Assembly: GCA_003427395.1 (NCBI GenBank) | Contig: BFEA01000002.1 | Coordinates: 7,139,419-7,182,165, forward strand | Length of the DNA stretch: 42,747 bases | Direction: 5' to 3' | Source: Chara braunii | Taxonomy: Eukaryota > Streptophyta > Charophyceae > Charales > Characeae | In this document: piece by piece, positions 21,171-31,682 of the stretch | Layout: every line of letters begins with the position of its first letter | Position numbering within the stretch: the stretch's first letter is position 1 | Translations under genes and position numbers: made by a program | The notes under the pieces: model-generated | Seen by the model: the letters and a program-made list of their open reading frames with translations, nothing else | What the model was told of the DNA's origin: nothing | Database searches by the model: none

Positions 21171-22532
21171 GGGCTCACTGTGAGCCCTTGATCTGCCAGG
21201 ATCCGGGGTTGATTGTGGCCGCACCACAGCCACAGCCTCAGTGTGGGGCAGTTTCTTTAACTACCCTATTTTCTTTTTCTTTTTCTTTTTCCCAGCTATC
21301 TCGGAATCTGGTGAGATAGCCGGGCTCCTGCCATTTCCAAATCTGCTTTTCTTTTATTTTTCTAATAAAGGGTTGAAAAGATACAACCCTCTTAAGTTTC
21401 ATGTATTCGAACCCTTTTTCCAGGGCAGATACATCGTGGAAAAGGCTGTACCTAGCCTTTTCCTTAGTGGCCCTTCAATTTCCAGGCTCCCTTCAAAAAC
21501 GGGAGCCTGACAGTTCTGCCAGAGGTAGCACCACGTGAGGACAAGTGTCCTCACTAAAAAAAAACAAAGAAAATAAAAGAAAAAGAAGAAAAAATAATAA
21601 AAAAAAACAACCCCCTCAACCGCAGTGGTTCTGGCCGTTGTCGGACAAAATACCCTTACAAGGGTATTTTGCCATGTCTTTGCATTTGGCACGATGGCGG
21701 CATCAGCTACCATGACGTAGCCGGTCTGGAACGAGAAGGGTGTGCACGCTTGGCGTGACACTGGAAGCAAAATCCTCGGCCACTGAGGCCGGGGCAAAAA
21801 TCGGTAATAAAATTTCGTGTGTGCGCGCGTTATTATGACGCGCGCCATGGTGATTAGGGTTAGTAGTAATACCCCTCGACAGAAGAGGTCGAGGGGTCAG
21901 TTGGGTTGATGATGGTGTCAGGTGGGTCTATGACACGCACTGAGACTTGGTCCAGTGCCTGTCTTCCCGCTGGTACTAGGTGTTCTAAAAATTTCAGTTT
22001 TTGTCTTCCCCTACTCGGCCTCCTGGTCGAGTATCCGCCACATCTACTTCTGCATGGTGTGGTACCAGCCTGCCCACCACTTGAATATCGGCCCTGCCGC
22101 AACCAGCGATGCCGCAACCATCGATGCAGCAACCACGGCTGAGTGTCGACCCTTGGGGCGTTCCGTTGAAATACATACCTTTGCGGGTCACACAAGTGCC
22201 CAAGGCGGCGGGCATTCAGATAGGCATGCAGATTATCAAGCATGCACGTTAGCGCGGGCTAAAACGGGCTCAGGCCGTTGGTTGGACTGAGCCTCGTTAC
22301 TTCATATATACCAGAGCTACTCCCCTTTTAAACCGAAGTGGGAGCTAGCTCAGTAGGTTTCAGTACAGGGTTGATATGCGGGGGACCTAGGGATCAAGGT
22401 CCGCCACCCTCTGAGTTAGCTCCCTTTTGACAGGGAGCTCTACTTTTCGTTTTGCCTAGGTTTGAACGTCCCGGGCCCGAACCCGCGACCTCTATCGGAA
22501 GTAGTAGAAGTAGTTGCCTCGTTGAAAACGAG
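21171..22532. repeat. Cluster of short perfect hairpins
   Basis: At least eleven inverted repeats with stems of 6-12 bp follow one another: 21171-21187, 21295-21320 (GCTATCTC), 21369-21390 (AGGGTTG), 21438-21463 (GGAAAAGGCT, 10 bp), 21483-21509 (CAGGCTCCC, 9 bp), 21535-21554 (GTGAGGACA, 9 bp), 21646-21671 (CAAAATACCCTT, 12 bp), 21823-21845 (GCGCGCGT), 21871-21897 (ACCCCTCGAC, 10 bp), 22267-22293 (GGCTCAG) and 22518-22532 (CTCGTT). A 17-bp unit GATGCCGCAACCA is repeated around 22098-22135. No open frame here is convincing. Confidence 0.8.
22340..22439 (+). other. Structured element with two competing hairpins
   Basis: GGGAGCTAGCTCAG (22340-22353) pairs with CTGAGTTAGCTCCC (22411-22424) over 14 bp with one G-T wobble. 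It encloses an inner stem GGACCT/AGGTCC (about 22383-22402). The strand AGCTCCC (22418-22424) can instead pair with GGGAGCT at 22433-22439, so two folds are mutually exclusive. TAGCTCAGTAGG resembles a tRNA or SINE A box, but no tRNA cloverleaf forms. Function unknown. Confidence 0.5.
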
Positions 22533-22562
22533 ATACTGCCTTGACAGTTAGTGGTAACCCTG

Positions 22563-23229
22563 GTTGGATTCATTCATTCTTTTCTTTCTTATTAATTATT
22601 TTATTTAGGGGGTTAGATTCGTTTTTCTTTTGTTTTATTAGTTATTATTCATTTCCTCCTTACCCGTAACCTCCACTCCCCTGATTTGTGCGAATGGAAC
22701 TGTACCCGAAAGGCGGGCTGATTCATCCGAAAAGGGAAAAGGGGCTTGGCATCCCTACCGCACCGCGACTACCTATAGCACAAGGGTCCCTTCGTAGGAG
22801 AAAGAGCAAGCCACCGTGAGATCTCGCAGAGGCAAGATCGGGAAGTCAGTTGCACGGGAGCTGGGGAGAACGTGGAGAGGCGGTGGCACGCAAGGAAAGC
22901 CAGGAGAAGCAACTTGTAAGGAGAGAAGAACCTCGAGAGAGAAGGGTGGGGAAAGTGAAGAAAGGAGAAGGCAGTCACGCGCGAGAGAGAAGGAGAAGAG
23001 AAAGACAGAAGGAGAGAAGAGAAGAAAAGAAGGAGGAGGAGAAGGAAAGAAGAGTTGGAAAGGAAAGGCTTACCTGGCATTGCAGACGACGACGACGAGC
23101 TAACAACGACTGGTGCAGACGACGACGACAACACTGACTGACCCGACGACGACGACGGATCAAGGGAGTGAGAACGAAAGTAAGTCTTCGATCTCGCGAC
23201 TCACACCCCGGCACCATCAGCAACGAAAA

Positions 23230-23260
<31 letters not shown>

Positions 23261-23305
23261 AAAATAAATAAGCAAATAAATAAAATAAAAGTGAATGAAT
23301 CTAAC
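22563..23305. mobile_element. Possible small element with imperfect terminal inverted repeats
   Basis: The left end GTTGGATTCATTCATTCTTTT (22563 on) is mirrored by the right end, which reversed reads GTTAGATTCATTCACTTTTA (23305 down to 23286). The resemblance continues into T/A-rich tails for about 40 bp. The interior is purine-rich on the plus strand with GAC triplets (23089-23150) and has no credible gene; the Ser/Leu and Arg/Glu/Lys open frames are low-complexity. No target-site duplication was identified, so this is tentative. Confidence 0.3.
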
Positions 23306-23331
23306 GCACTAACAAGGTTAGATTCATTCAC
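23291..23331. repeat. Perfect 15-bp inverted repeat
   Basis: GTGAATGAATCTAAC (23291-23305) and GTTAGATTCATTCAC (23317-23331) with an 11-nt loop, directly after an AAAT microsatellite (about 23227-23290). Confidence 0.95.
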
Positions 23332-25436
23332 TACGATACATGTGTATGTGTGTGTGAGTGTGAGAGAGAGATGAGATATAGGGAGAGATGAGGAAGAAAG
23401 AAAGAGAAAGTAACTTACCTGGTAGGAACGCCTGCGCCATCTGCAATCGGAGAGAGATGTGAGAGAAAGAGAGAGATTGGGTTGAGGTCAGATGTACTTA
23501 CCTATAACGAAGCTGCTCTAGCTTCGTCTTCGAGGTACCGCAGCATGCGCCAACTTCACAGGTTAGTATCTGGCTCGTGACAGAAGAGAGAGTCCTTCTT
23601 CTTCCTCTTCTAAGTCCACCATCTCCCTCTCACCCTCTCATTATCTGACTCCACAGCAACGGCAGTCTACGAGAGAAAGAGAGAGAGAGAGAGAGTTTGG
23701 TGATGTTGGATCCAGACTCGACTTCTTGGCTTCAGACATTTTTTTGACGAGGGATTGTTTGGGCCTGTGCCGAAGGCTTGGTGTTGACGGCATTCCCATT
23801 CTCTCCTCTTCTTCGTCTGTGTATGGTTTGGGCTGACACAGTCTTCATGTGTAAAACGCCAGACCCCTTCACACCATGGAATGAATGATGATGATGCATG
23901 TTCGGGACTGCATTTTAATATTGGTTGTTCGGATCATCGATACCAAAGCCTTCCACTACACTATCTCGTGCTTTATACGAGAGAACGGTTCTCGATCCGG
24001 TCTACACAGGTACAGTAGGCGACGAGGTTGCGCGTGTGTGTGAGGACGAGAAGAGGGAAAGAGCTTGACGATTTTGATCCGGATTCGACCTTGGATTACA
24101 GACATAGCGATAGGGGAATATTTGCGACTTGTGTCAAAGACTTGGTGTTAACACTCCTCTTCTCCATTTGATCCCCTCCTCGTCGTCTGTACGTGATCTG
24201 GCACGCCTTGTGATGGGGGTGATGAATGTCTGGTCTGCGTTGAAACTTCGATTGAGCTAGTCATCAGTGCTCTTGCATCCTGCCTCGCTATCTTGTACTA
24301 CGTAGTAAAGACCGATTTCGGTCAGATCAGGATTTATGGCTAAGTCTTCCCTGCGCCATTCAGCACCACTGTGCATGTATGGGCATGCTCATTGCTTGTA
24401 AAGATTTCGATTACACTGCAAAAAAAAAAAAAAGAGGAGAAGATGATGACGACAGGGCGGTGATGGAGAAGGTGATGATAATGGGCTGGTGATGATGATG
24501 ATGACAATTGACGACGATGGCAAATGATGATGATGCTGATGAATGTCGGGTTGACAGTATGGAAGGCAATAATGATGATGATGACGCTGATGATGATGTC
24601 GGGGGAAGTGGTGGTGATGATGATAACGTAAGGGCACTTACCATGGATTGGCGATAGTCGGCACGGGCGCCATTTTTCACAGGTCAGTGCCTGGCAGGAG
24701 AGAGGAAGAAAGTTCTTCTTCTTCCTCTTTTCAAAACACGATCTCCCTCTCGCTCCCTCAATACCTGACTTCACGGCATCAGCGGACTATGAGAGAGTGG
24801 GCTTGATGACATCGGAATCCAGACACAACTTCGGGACTTCGGGCATGGCTGCGAAGGGGTTATTTAGGATTGGTGACAAAAAATTGGTGATGACGACAAT
24901 CCGATCTCTCCCTCCCTACGTCTTCGTCTGTGCACGAAATGGAACCGACACCTATTCCTGTGTATAGTGCCAGGCCCATCACATCGTGTGGTAAGAATGA
25001 TGTATGCTGGTCTGCTTTGCAACATTTATTGGGCTAGTCATTAGTGTTCTGAGTATCCTACTGCGCTATCTTGCACTGCGTGATAAAGGTCAGTCCCGGT
25101 CAGGTTAGGTGCTGTATCTAAGTCTTCCGCTACGCTATCTGTACCATGTATAAGAGGACGGTTCTTGTTCTAATTTGCACCTTTACAACATCGACAGTAT
25201 GTATGTGTGCATAAAGGAGAGAGAAAATGAGAAAGAGAGAGAGAGAGAGAAGGGGAGAAAGAAGGTGGTAGTAATGATGATGATGAGGATGATGGTGATA
25301 ATGATGATGATGTGAGAACACATATATGACGTTGACGGTGGTCTGCAATGACCGAAATGCTCAAGTACTCCGGGCTACCGCAGATGTCAACTGTTGCATT
25401 AACCTTTTGTAGTCTGTAGTAGCAGTGTAGGAGTAG
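23332..25436 (-). repeat. Diverged tandem units with GA- and GAT-rich tracts
   Basis: Three diverged copies are visible at about 23510-24000, 24060-24360 and 24640-25170. Shared landmarks are a CTTCTTCTTCCTCTT tract (not in the second), GACTTCG/GACATTT-type blocks, CTTCGTCTGTG, GCTATCTTG-ACTACG and AAGTCTTCC. GA repeats lie near 23360-23400 and 23670-23695, and an imperfect GAT tract at 24435-24625. The His-, Ser- and Asn-rich open frames on the minus strand come from these tracts and are not genes. Splice-donor consensus sites on the minus strand are described in the findings. Confidence 0.6.
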
Positions 25437-25666
25437 GCTGGGCGCTGAGCGCCAAGTGGACGTATGAAGGGACGGGAATCTTGTGTTGGGAGGAGAGTAT
25501 ACTTTCCATGGACATTGGTTTTCAGTGCTACGAATCTCCATCGGTGTAGTATTGGTGCAATGGTGCTCTTTGGATACAATGTGGCTATTTGGCTTCAATG
25601 TGATGGTGTGATCTGGGATTGACATCTCGCTGTTACTTAATTCCGTTGCGTTTATTATTATTTCTG

Positions 25667-25705
<39 letters not shown>

Positions 25706-26615
25706 TATTATTATTATTACTATTATTATTATACACCCATGACCTCGATGCACGTGGCATCTATGCGTTAGAGGGTGTTGTGAAGAAAGAGACGTACCTG
25801 GGTAAAGAGGATGTAGGCCTTGGTATAGACGTCGTCACTCGCTGGTCGTCAAGGTGTCTGATTGCTTCCAAGCTGTAGAGTAGGTAGGACGCCAGGTCCA
25901 TTCAAGAGAGAGAGCTACATTGAGTTATGCTGTGGTGTTGCCTGATTAGGCTTGGACATTGACTCACGATTCTGCTGAATCATTCTCAAATGGATGGTTG
26001 CCCGACTCCATTATGCTATCTGTTCTTGCCTTGACTACTTGGACTTCAGTGTGACTTTGCAACTTGGATTGTTGTGCTTTGTCTATATTCATATTCCTTG
26101 CATTATTATTATTATTATTATTATTATTGTTATTATTATTGTTATTAGGTGCACATGGGGTCTATGTGAGAGACTGAGGATGTGAGTGAGGATAGAGACA
26201 CATCCGGTGTTGGAAATATGCGGCATTGACTGCTATCTGGTCATAATTAAAAAAGAACTGTGTCAAAACCTTCGACAGTATCGGAGGATGGGCAAAGTAG
26301 GATCTGCCATCCGTAGTCTGGGCTCCGAATGCCAGATAGGACATCAACTCTGGTTCTTCGTTGGTGATGAGACCATTCAGGCATTCTCAATTAGGAGTTT
26401 TCCTGTGCTCATATTTGGTGAAAACTCGTGATGCAATTCTACTGATTGGTTTGAGATCACGATTATCTGGTCCTGTGTATGTGATGCCGTTTTGATTGCT
26501 GAAGTTCACTATTGCTCATCATTTTACTATTATTATTATTATTATTATCATTATATTATTATTATTATTATTATTATTACTATTATTATTATTATTCTTA
26601 TTATTGTTATTATTA

Positions 26616-26661
<46 letters not shown>

Positions 26662-27048
26662 TACGAACATTTGCGGACAGATCAGAGTATGAGTTGGGAT
26701 CGAGGTTATGAGTGATACGAGAAGACATACCTGGTGCTGACGCATGCGACACTTGTCAAGATCTGCTCGTACCTCAGAAGAGCACGTTGTTGTCAGCATT
26801 CGACCATAGTATAGGCTAGATAGGATCTACCATCAGTAGACTGGCGCCGGGCGCCAGATAGAATATCAACTTTGGTTCTTCATTGATGATGATGAGCTAT
26901 CTCAACATCATCAGTTCTGAGCTTTGAGGATCTCGTGATGCAACTCTGCTTTGGTTCAAGGTCAAGACATATCTGATCTCTTATGCATGATGCTGCTTGA
27001 ATGTTGTTATTCATCCTCTTGTAATGTTATTATTATTATTATTATTAC

Positions 27049-27082
<34 letters not shown>

Positions 27083-27130
27083 TACTATTATTACAATCAG
27101 ACTCGCTCTCGTCTACATTTTTTTTTTTTT

Positions 27131-27840
27131 TTTTTATTTTACAGTAGTGCAGTAGACTGGTAACGCATGCCTACTCAAAGCTCAAAAATATGGAAACCCA
27201 GGTACGGGTCACTTTCGATAATTGCGGTGACCCAGCGCCTGAACAACTCTGTTCACGTACAACGGATCACCCAGGGTAACACACGAACGGCGATGCAACA
27301 CCTACACGAGAGCCCCGACTAATGAACGAATTGGACAGACAACCAGACGGGATAGCCAGAGAGACAGACAGGCAGTCAGAACGGATAGTAAAAAACAGAC
27401 AGTCAAAACGGACAAGCGGGCAGACAACACAGACACAAGACACAACATACGGACGTGATCACAATGATGAGGAAGCAGTGAAAATACGTTGTGACGCTGT
27501 GACAATGTGACAAACACACGCAAGCTTCACGCTATAGCTATGGCTGCCTCTACTTTATTGCTGTGCTACGCCCTTCCTCTCGTCCACTGCGTCCTCCAGG
27601 CTTGCTGCAAAACTCTGTGCACAAGTCGCTGTGGCAGCACTTCCGCCTGGCTCACGCGGGAGTAAAAGGGTGGTTGAATGCGGCCTCCTGATTTATACTC
27701 CTGTGACTCGTTGGTCTGCCCTGTTCCCTGGCCCGGGTGCACACAGTCCCACACAGTACTTGCCGACTGTACAAAATGCGACTGGGGCTGGTACCGGTGA
27801 CTCTGCAAGATAAGACTCACCATTTGGCCACTTACCTTTG
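27131..27840 (-). repeat. Extra block in the long units, copy 1
   Basis: Matches 28360-28860 through AGGTACGGG, CTGTTCCCTGGCCC-GGGTGCACACAGTCCCA (split by a one-base difference) and GACTCTGCAAG. On the minus strand it carries a TATA box, a degenerate CCAAT box and an AATAAA (27559-27554), the order expected of an LTR or a compact promoter. Confidence 0.7.
27691..27714 (-). promoter_or_regulatory. Core promoter-like TATA box with degenerate CCAAT box, copy 1
   Basis: Minus strand: CCAAC (27714-27710) then AGTATAAATC, with TATAAAT at 27697-27691. Both position and flanks are conserved in copy 2. Confidence 0.5.
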
Positions 27841-28223
27841 ACTGAGACGCGGACCTCTCCGAAGGGCCAGCTTCCGGAGCTTCCGGAATGCTGTGGGTTT
27901 GGCCTTTCGGAACTATAGCGGCTACGGTGTTGACGGTCGTGTGCGTTGGTCTTCGAGAAGTTGAGGTGAGCATGTCGAGCGAACACANCTATAGGTAGGA
28001 AAGTCAGGTAGAGTAGTCTGGGCGCCGGACGCCCGAATAGGCTATCAACTCTGGTCCTTCATTGATGATGATGAGACTATTCCAGCATTCTCGATTATGA
28101 GCTTTTGCGGTGCTCCTAGGTGATGAAACCCGTGATGCAATGCTGCTGTTGGATCAAGGTCACGACTATCTAGTCTGATGTATATGATGCAGTTTGATTG
28201 CTGAAGTCCGTTATTCTTCTTTG

Positions 28224-28321
<98 letters not shown>

Positions 28322-28359
28322 CAAGCAATTAGGCTCGTTTCATTCACACTTTTCATGCA

Positions 28360-28860
28360 TGTGAGCAGCAGCGCAACAAACTGATGCCGTACACCTGCTC
28401 AATGCTCAGAGATATGAAAAACCCGAGGTACGGGCTCGCCTTCAACGACTGTGACGACTCAGCGCCCAAGCAACTCTCTGATCACATATACTAGATCGCT
28501 TTGATACCCTACAAGCAACATTGTGCACTCACCCAACACGCATGCCCATAACACTCTATCTACAGATATGACGACTATGGCCGTTGTTGTGTTGTCACTA
28601 TGGCTGAGCTCGCTTGTCCACTTTGACTCGGGGGCTATTACAGACCTCCTTGTGCAAGTCGTTGTGACAGCGCTTCCGCATGGCGCCGCGAGAATGAATG
28701 AATGGTTGTGCGCAGTCTCCCGATTTATACTCCTGTAGCTCATTGGTCTGTCCTGTTCCCTGGCCCCGGGTGCACACAGTCCCAGGCGGTACTTGCAGGT
28801 CTGGGCCGGACTGATTTGGACTGGGACTGCTGACTCTGCAAGGTGGGACGCACGCATACC
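28360..28860 (-). repeat. Extra block in the long units, copy 2
   Basis: The second copy of the block at 27131-27840, shorter by about 200 bp, with intact CCAAT and TATA boxes on the minus strand. The open frames over it are not protein-like. Confidence 0.7.
28723..28746 (-). promoter_or_regulatory. Core promoter-like CCAAT and TATA pair, copy 2
   Basis: Minus strand: CCAAT (28746-28742) then AGTATAAATC, with TATAAAT at 28729-28723. Spacing matches copy 1. Confidence 0.5.
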
Positions 28861-29211
28861 TTGTGACAAACACACGGACAGTAATATACAGTGGTATAAA
28901 GAGAGGGAGAGACATGTGGAGAAAAATGAGCATCAGGGGTATGTGAAAAGTTGGCCGACGTATTGATATCATGAGCAGAAGAGTCGAAATGATCCTGTTA
29001 CATGAGCATAGCTATAGGTGGGGTAGTGGTGTAGAGTAGGTTGGGGCGCTGGATGCCAGACAAAAGGGGAAGCGACCATGGATTACGTTGGTGTGACCTA
29101 CGGGCTTGAACATAGACTCGTTTCCCCGCTATGTTGCTCTATAAGGAATGTTTCTCGGTGCTTTGTACTTTGTGTCATATCACAAATCATTTATACTCAT
29201 ATTCCCTATTA

Positions 29212-29242
<31 letters not shown>

Positions 29243-29275
29243 ATTTATTATTATTATTATTATTGTTATTGTTAT

Positions 29276-29599
29276 GATTACTACTGCTGATATTGATTTT
29301 CAGTAGCTTGTGACTCCAGCCAACCTCGTGCCCGCCCTAAGTGAAGGCAGGGCTGAAACATCCGCTAAGGCACTTGCCTCAACACTCCCAGTAAAGGTCT
29401 CGGATAGTTGTTGCAAACTAGTTGATTGAAGCGCGATCCGGACCTCGCTCTGTGTCTTGGGCATACGAAACATGGGGCAAACACATTACGAAGTGGTTGC
29501 GGGCCACTAGGAACTTAGCGCTGACGCCGCGCCGGTGTGCAGAGATGAGGTGGCGTGAGTTGCAGCCGGACAGCAGGGCGCCAGTGACTATGGCAAGGA
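29276..29599. other. Junction region at the truncated end of element 1
   Basis: I see no independent gene. The plus-strand frame at 29422-29664 overlaps the tail of the RNase H frame. Similarity to the retroelement fades somewhere between 29690 and 29500, so the exact breakpoint is unknown. Confidence 0.4.
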
Positions 29600-30858
29600 A
29601 ATACGGAACAACGGGTGCGCATGCTGGAAAAAAAGGGGTGTACGTGCGTATGTGGGACACTTAGGGTAGACCCTAGTTGGATGAGAATGTGTCGTGCAAA
29701 CGACTTGGCTACCTGCTCGTCTGCCTGTTGGACTCTTGCTTCGATCGTTCGCGGTTCATCCATTATCCTATAGTTTTCTGCTAGAGCCAACTCCATCATC
29801 CATTCCGTGTTTCTCTCGCCCCAAGAGTCCTCCTCTTCTAATGGCGTGAGTATTAGGGAAGGTTCTCTCATAAATTCAGGAGGCGGATGCCACATCGGAT
29901 TTCCTCTCCTCATTTCCTTACTCTCGACAAACATGAACCAACAGTTCACGTGAGTTCGCATGTCTTCCCCTTCGTCCAAAAATCCATCTACCGGAGGCGT
30001 TTCTTCATTAGATTCCCCTTGATTTCCCCACTCAATTCTGCTTATGCCGTCTGCCCTGTTCTTGTTCCCAGGGATCCGCTCCAGCTCGAAGTCGAACATC
30101 CAGATATAGGTGAGCCATCTGGCTATGGCCGGATCTGAGGGCGAGAAGTTTTTGAGTGAGTATACAAGCGCCATAGGATCAATCCTGAGCACAAACCTCC
30201 TCCCAAAGAGGTAGTGCCTCAAAATCCTTAGGTAGTGCAGGACTGCCAAAGCTTCCTTTTTAAATTGCGAGTAGTTCCTTTCTGCCGAGTTTAGTGTCAT
30301 GCTTTCGAACCTCAGCGGCCTCTCCTTTCCTTCACTGTCTGCCTGAATCAAGACGCCTCCCAAGGCGGTTGGTCCAGCGTCAGTTTCAACTATGAAGGGT
30401 CTTTCCATAGTCGCATCAAAGTCTGGTACCCCTACTACCAGACCTCCTTTTCTGAACTCCTTCAATTCTTCCACCACTTCCTCCTGATGGTTTCCCCATT
30501 CTCATTCCTGATCCTTCCGAACTAGCTTCCTTAGATGCTCTATTTTGTTAGCAAATCTTTCTATGAATCTCCTCCAGAACCCACAAGTACCAAGGAAACT
30601 TCGGACTTCACTTACATTTCTGAAATGAGTAGGCCATTCCAGGATTTTATTAGTCTTCTTCTTATCAGGGCGCCGACTATGCTCGTTGCAAATGTATCAT
30701 AGAATGGCTACTTCTTTCACGCAGTGTCTTGACTTCACACCACTGGCGGTGAGGTTGTACTCTTCTAGTAGAGATAAGACTTCTCTTAACCCTTGAACAT
30801 GTTCCCATATAAACTTTCTCACCCCTGGAGCCACTTCGGACTCATCCTTCTCTATTGG
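29515..30858 (-). pseudogene. Element 1 pol: RT thumb/connection and RNase H
   Basis: Reading resumes at 30858 (P-I-E-K-D-E) in a new frame just after the RT frame ends. It runs through RT thumb/connection sequence (VRSFLGTCGFWRRFI) with TGA stops at 30699-30697 and 30504-30502, then an open stretch from 30477. RNase H motifs in order are ETDAGPTALGG (first Asp), ERNYSQFKKEALAVL (Glu), FVLRIDP (Asp) and PGNKNRADGISR (last Asp). RNase H removes template RNA during reverse transcription. The roughly 125 residues after it show no integrase HHCC or DDE motif, and the end after about 29690 looks like foreign sequence read in frame. Confidence 0.88.
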
Positions 30859-31682
30859 GCAAGATCATCTATGTACAGCTCGGTGATCTGAGGGCTGATT
30901 GGCTGCATAACCCTGATCATGCTCCGTTGCACCATGGCCACAGCATTGGTCCATCCTTGCGGCGCAACATTCATATGGACTAATCCCCTTGGCGTGTGCA
31001 TCGCCGTGATGGGACGGTCTGCTGGATAGACCGGAAACTGATCATATCCAGAGTAGAGGTCGATGAGGGACACAATCGACCTACCTGCACAAGCTTCTGA
31101 TAACTGGTCAGCCTTGGGCAAACCTCCTGCATCCCTTACAGTTACCGCGTTCAGTCGTTGGAGGTCTTGCACCCACCTGAGAACTTCATTTGGCTTTACA
31201 AAACAAAACCAGAGAGAGGCATATGGTCCACTGGAGTACCCTGCCACATCCGTGCGAATCTTCCCATCTAGGTACTCTACCACCCTTCTGTGATCCTCAG
31301 GGTTGGGATACTTAGCTCCTCGGACGTTCCATGACTAATGAGGTACAATATGAATACGGATCATTTATATCTTGTCCACATCCAGCCTCCCGCGTTGATC
31401 ATCATTGAAGGCATAAGCCCCATGTTTTTCACATATAAGTTCTTTTACCAAGTCCTCCTCTTGTCTTGTCAGAAAGTCAGGTTCCCCTATTATCAGTTCT
31501 TTCTCAGTCTCATCGTCGATACGACAAAGCCCGTTCTGGATGCCTTCCCTCATTTGCTGTATCAGTTTTCTTTCCTGATCATAATACACCTCTTCTTCTT
31601 GACTCACTAGAACTGGCACAGGGTGACTCTTCTTATCTACCGCCTTGTACCTCCTTTTGGAGCCCTGCTTGAGCCCACCCCT
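30852..31682 (-). pseudogene. Element 1 pol N-terminal part and reverse transcriptase
   Basis: This frame is entered by the -1 shift at 31688-31682. A linker (KRRYKAVDKKSH, LVSQEEEVYYDQER, GEPDFLTRQEEDLVKEL) leads to a TAA (31367-31365) and a TAG (31337-31335), then the RT palm and fingers: GYSSGPYASLWFCFVKPN, LRWVQDLQRLNAVT, SLIDLYSGYDQFPV, and the catalytic YIDD at 30875-30864. The frame stops at 30854-30852, and the sequence continues one frame over at 30858, consistent with a short deletion just after YIDDLA. RT copies element RNA into DNA primed from tRNA. The copy cannot make an intact enzyme. Confidence 0.9.

Larger units (their letters stand above)
25437..29275. repeat. Tandem array of units ending in ATT microsatellites
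   Basis: A signature of the type GGGCGCC-GGCGCCAGATAG, followed in most units by ATCAACT(C/T)TGG, occurs near 25437, 25890, 26325, 26848, 28020 and 29043. Each is followed 120-300 bp later by an ATT run: 25671-25732, 26102-26147, 26527-26661, 27026-27092, 28224-28321 and 29207-29275. The basic unit is about 440-520 bp. The last two units are 1.0-1.2 kb long because each contains an extra block (27131-27840 and 28360-28860). One undetermined base lies at 27988. Confidence 0.75.

Noticed and set aside
22340-22424. tRNA gene with an A-box-like sequence
   Set aside because: The arms form one long hairpin; there is no anticodon arm or T-loop sequence.
22769-23331. Leu/Ser-rich minus-strand and Arg/Glu/Lys-rich plus-strand frames
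   Set aside because: Produced by purine-rich low-complexity DNA and GAC triplets.
24340-24774. His-, Ser- and Ile-rich open frames
   Set aside because: They follow the imperfect GAT/ATC triplet tract on the minus strand and have no other protein features.
25170-26799. Asn-, Ile-, Tyr- and Leu-homopolymer frames
   Set aside because: Direct translations of the ATT microsatellites in three frames.
29422-29664. 80-codon plus-strand frame at the end of element 1
   Set aside because: Antisense to the RNase H tail and without features of its own.
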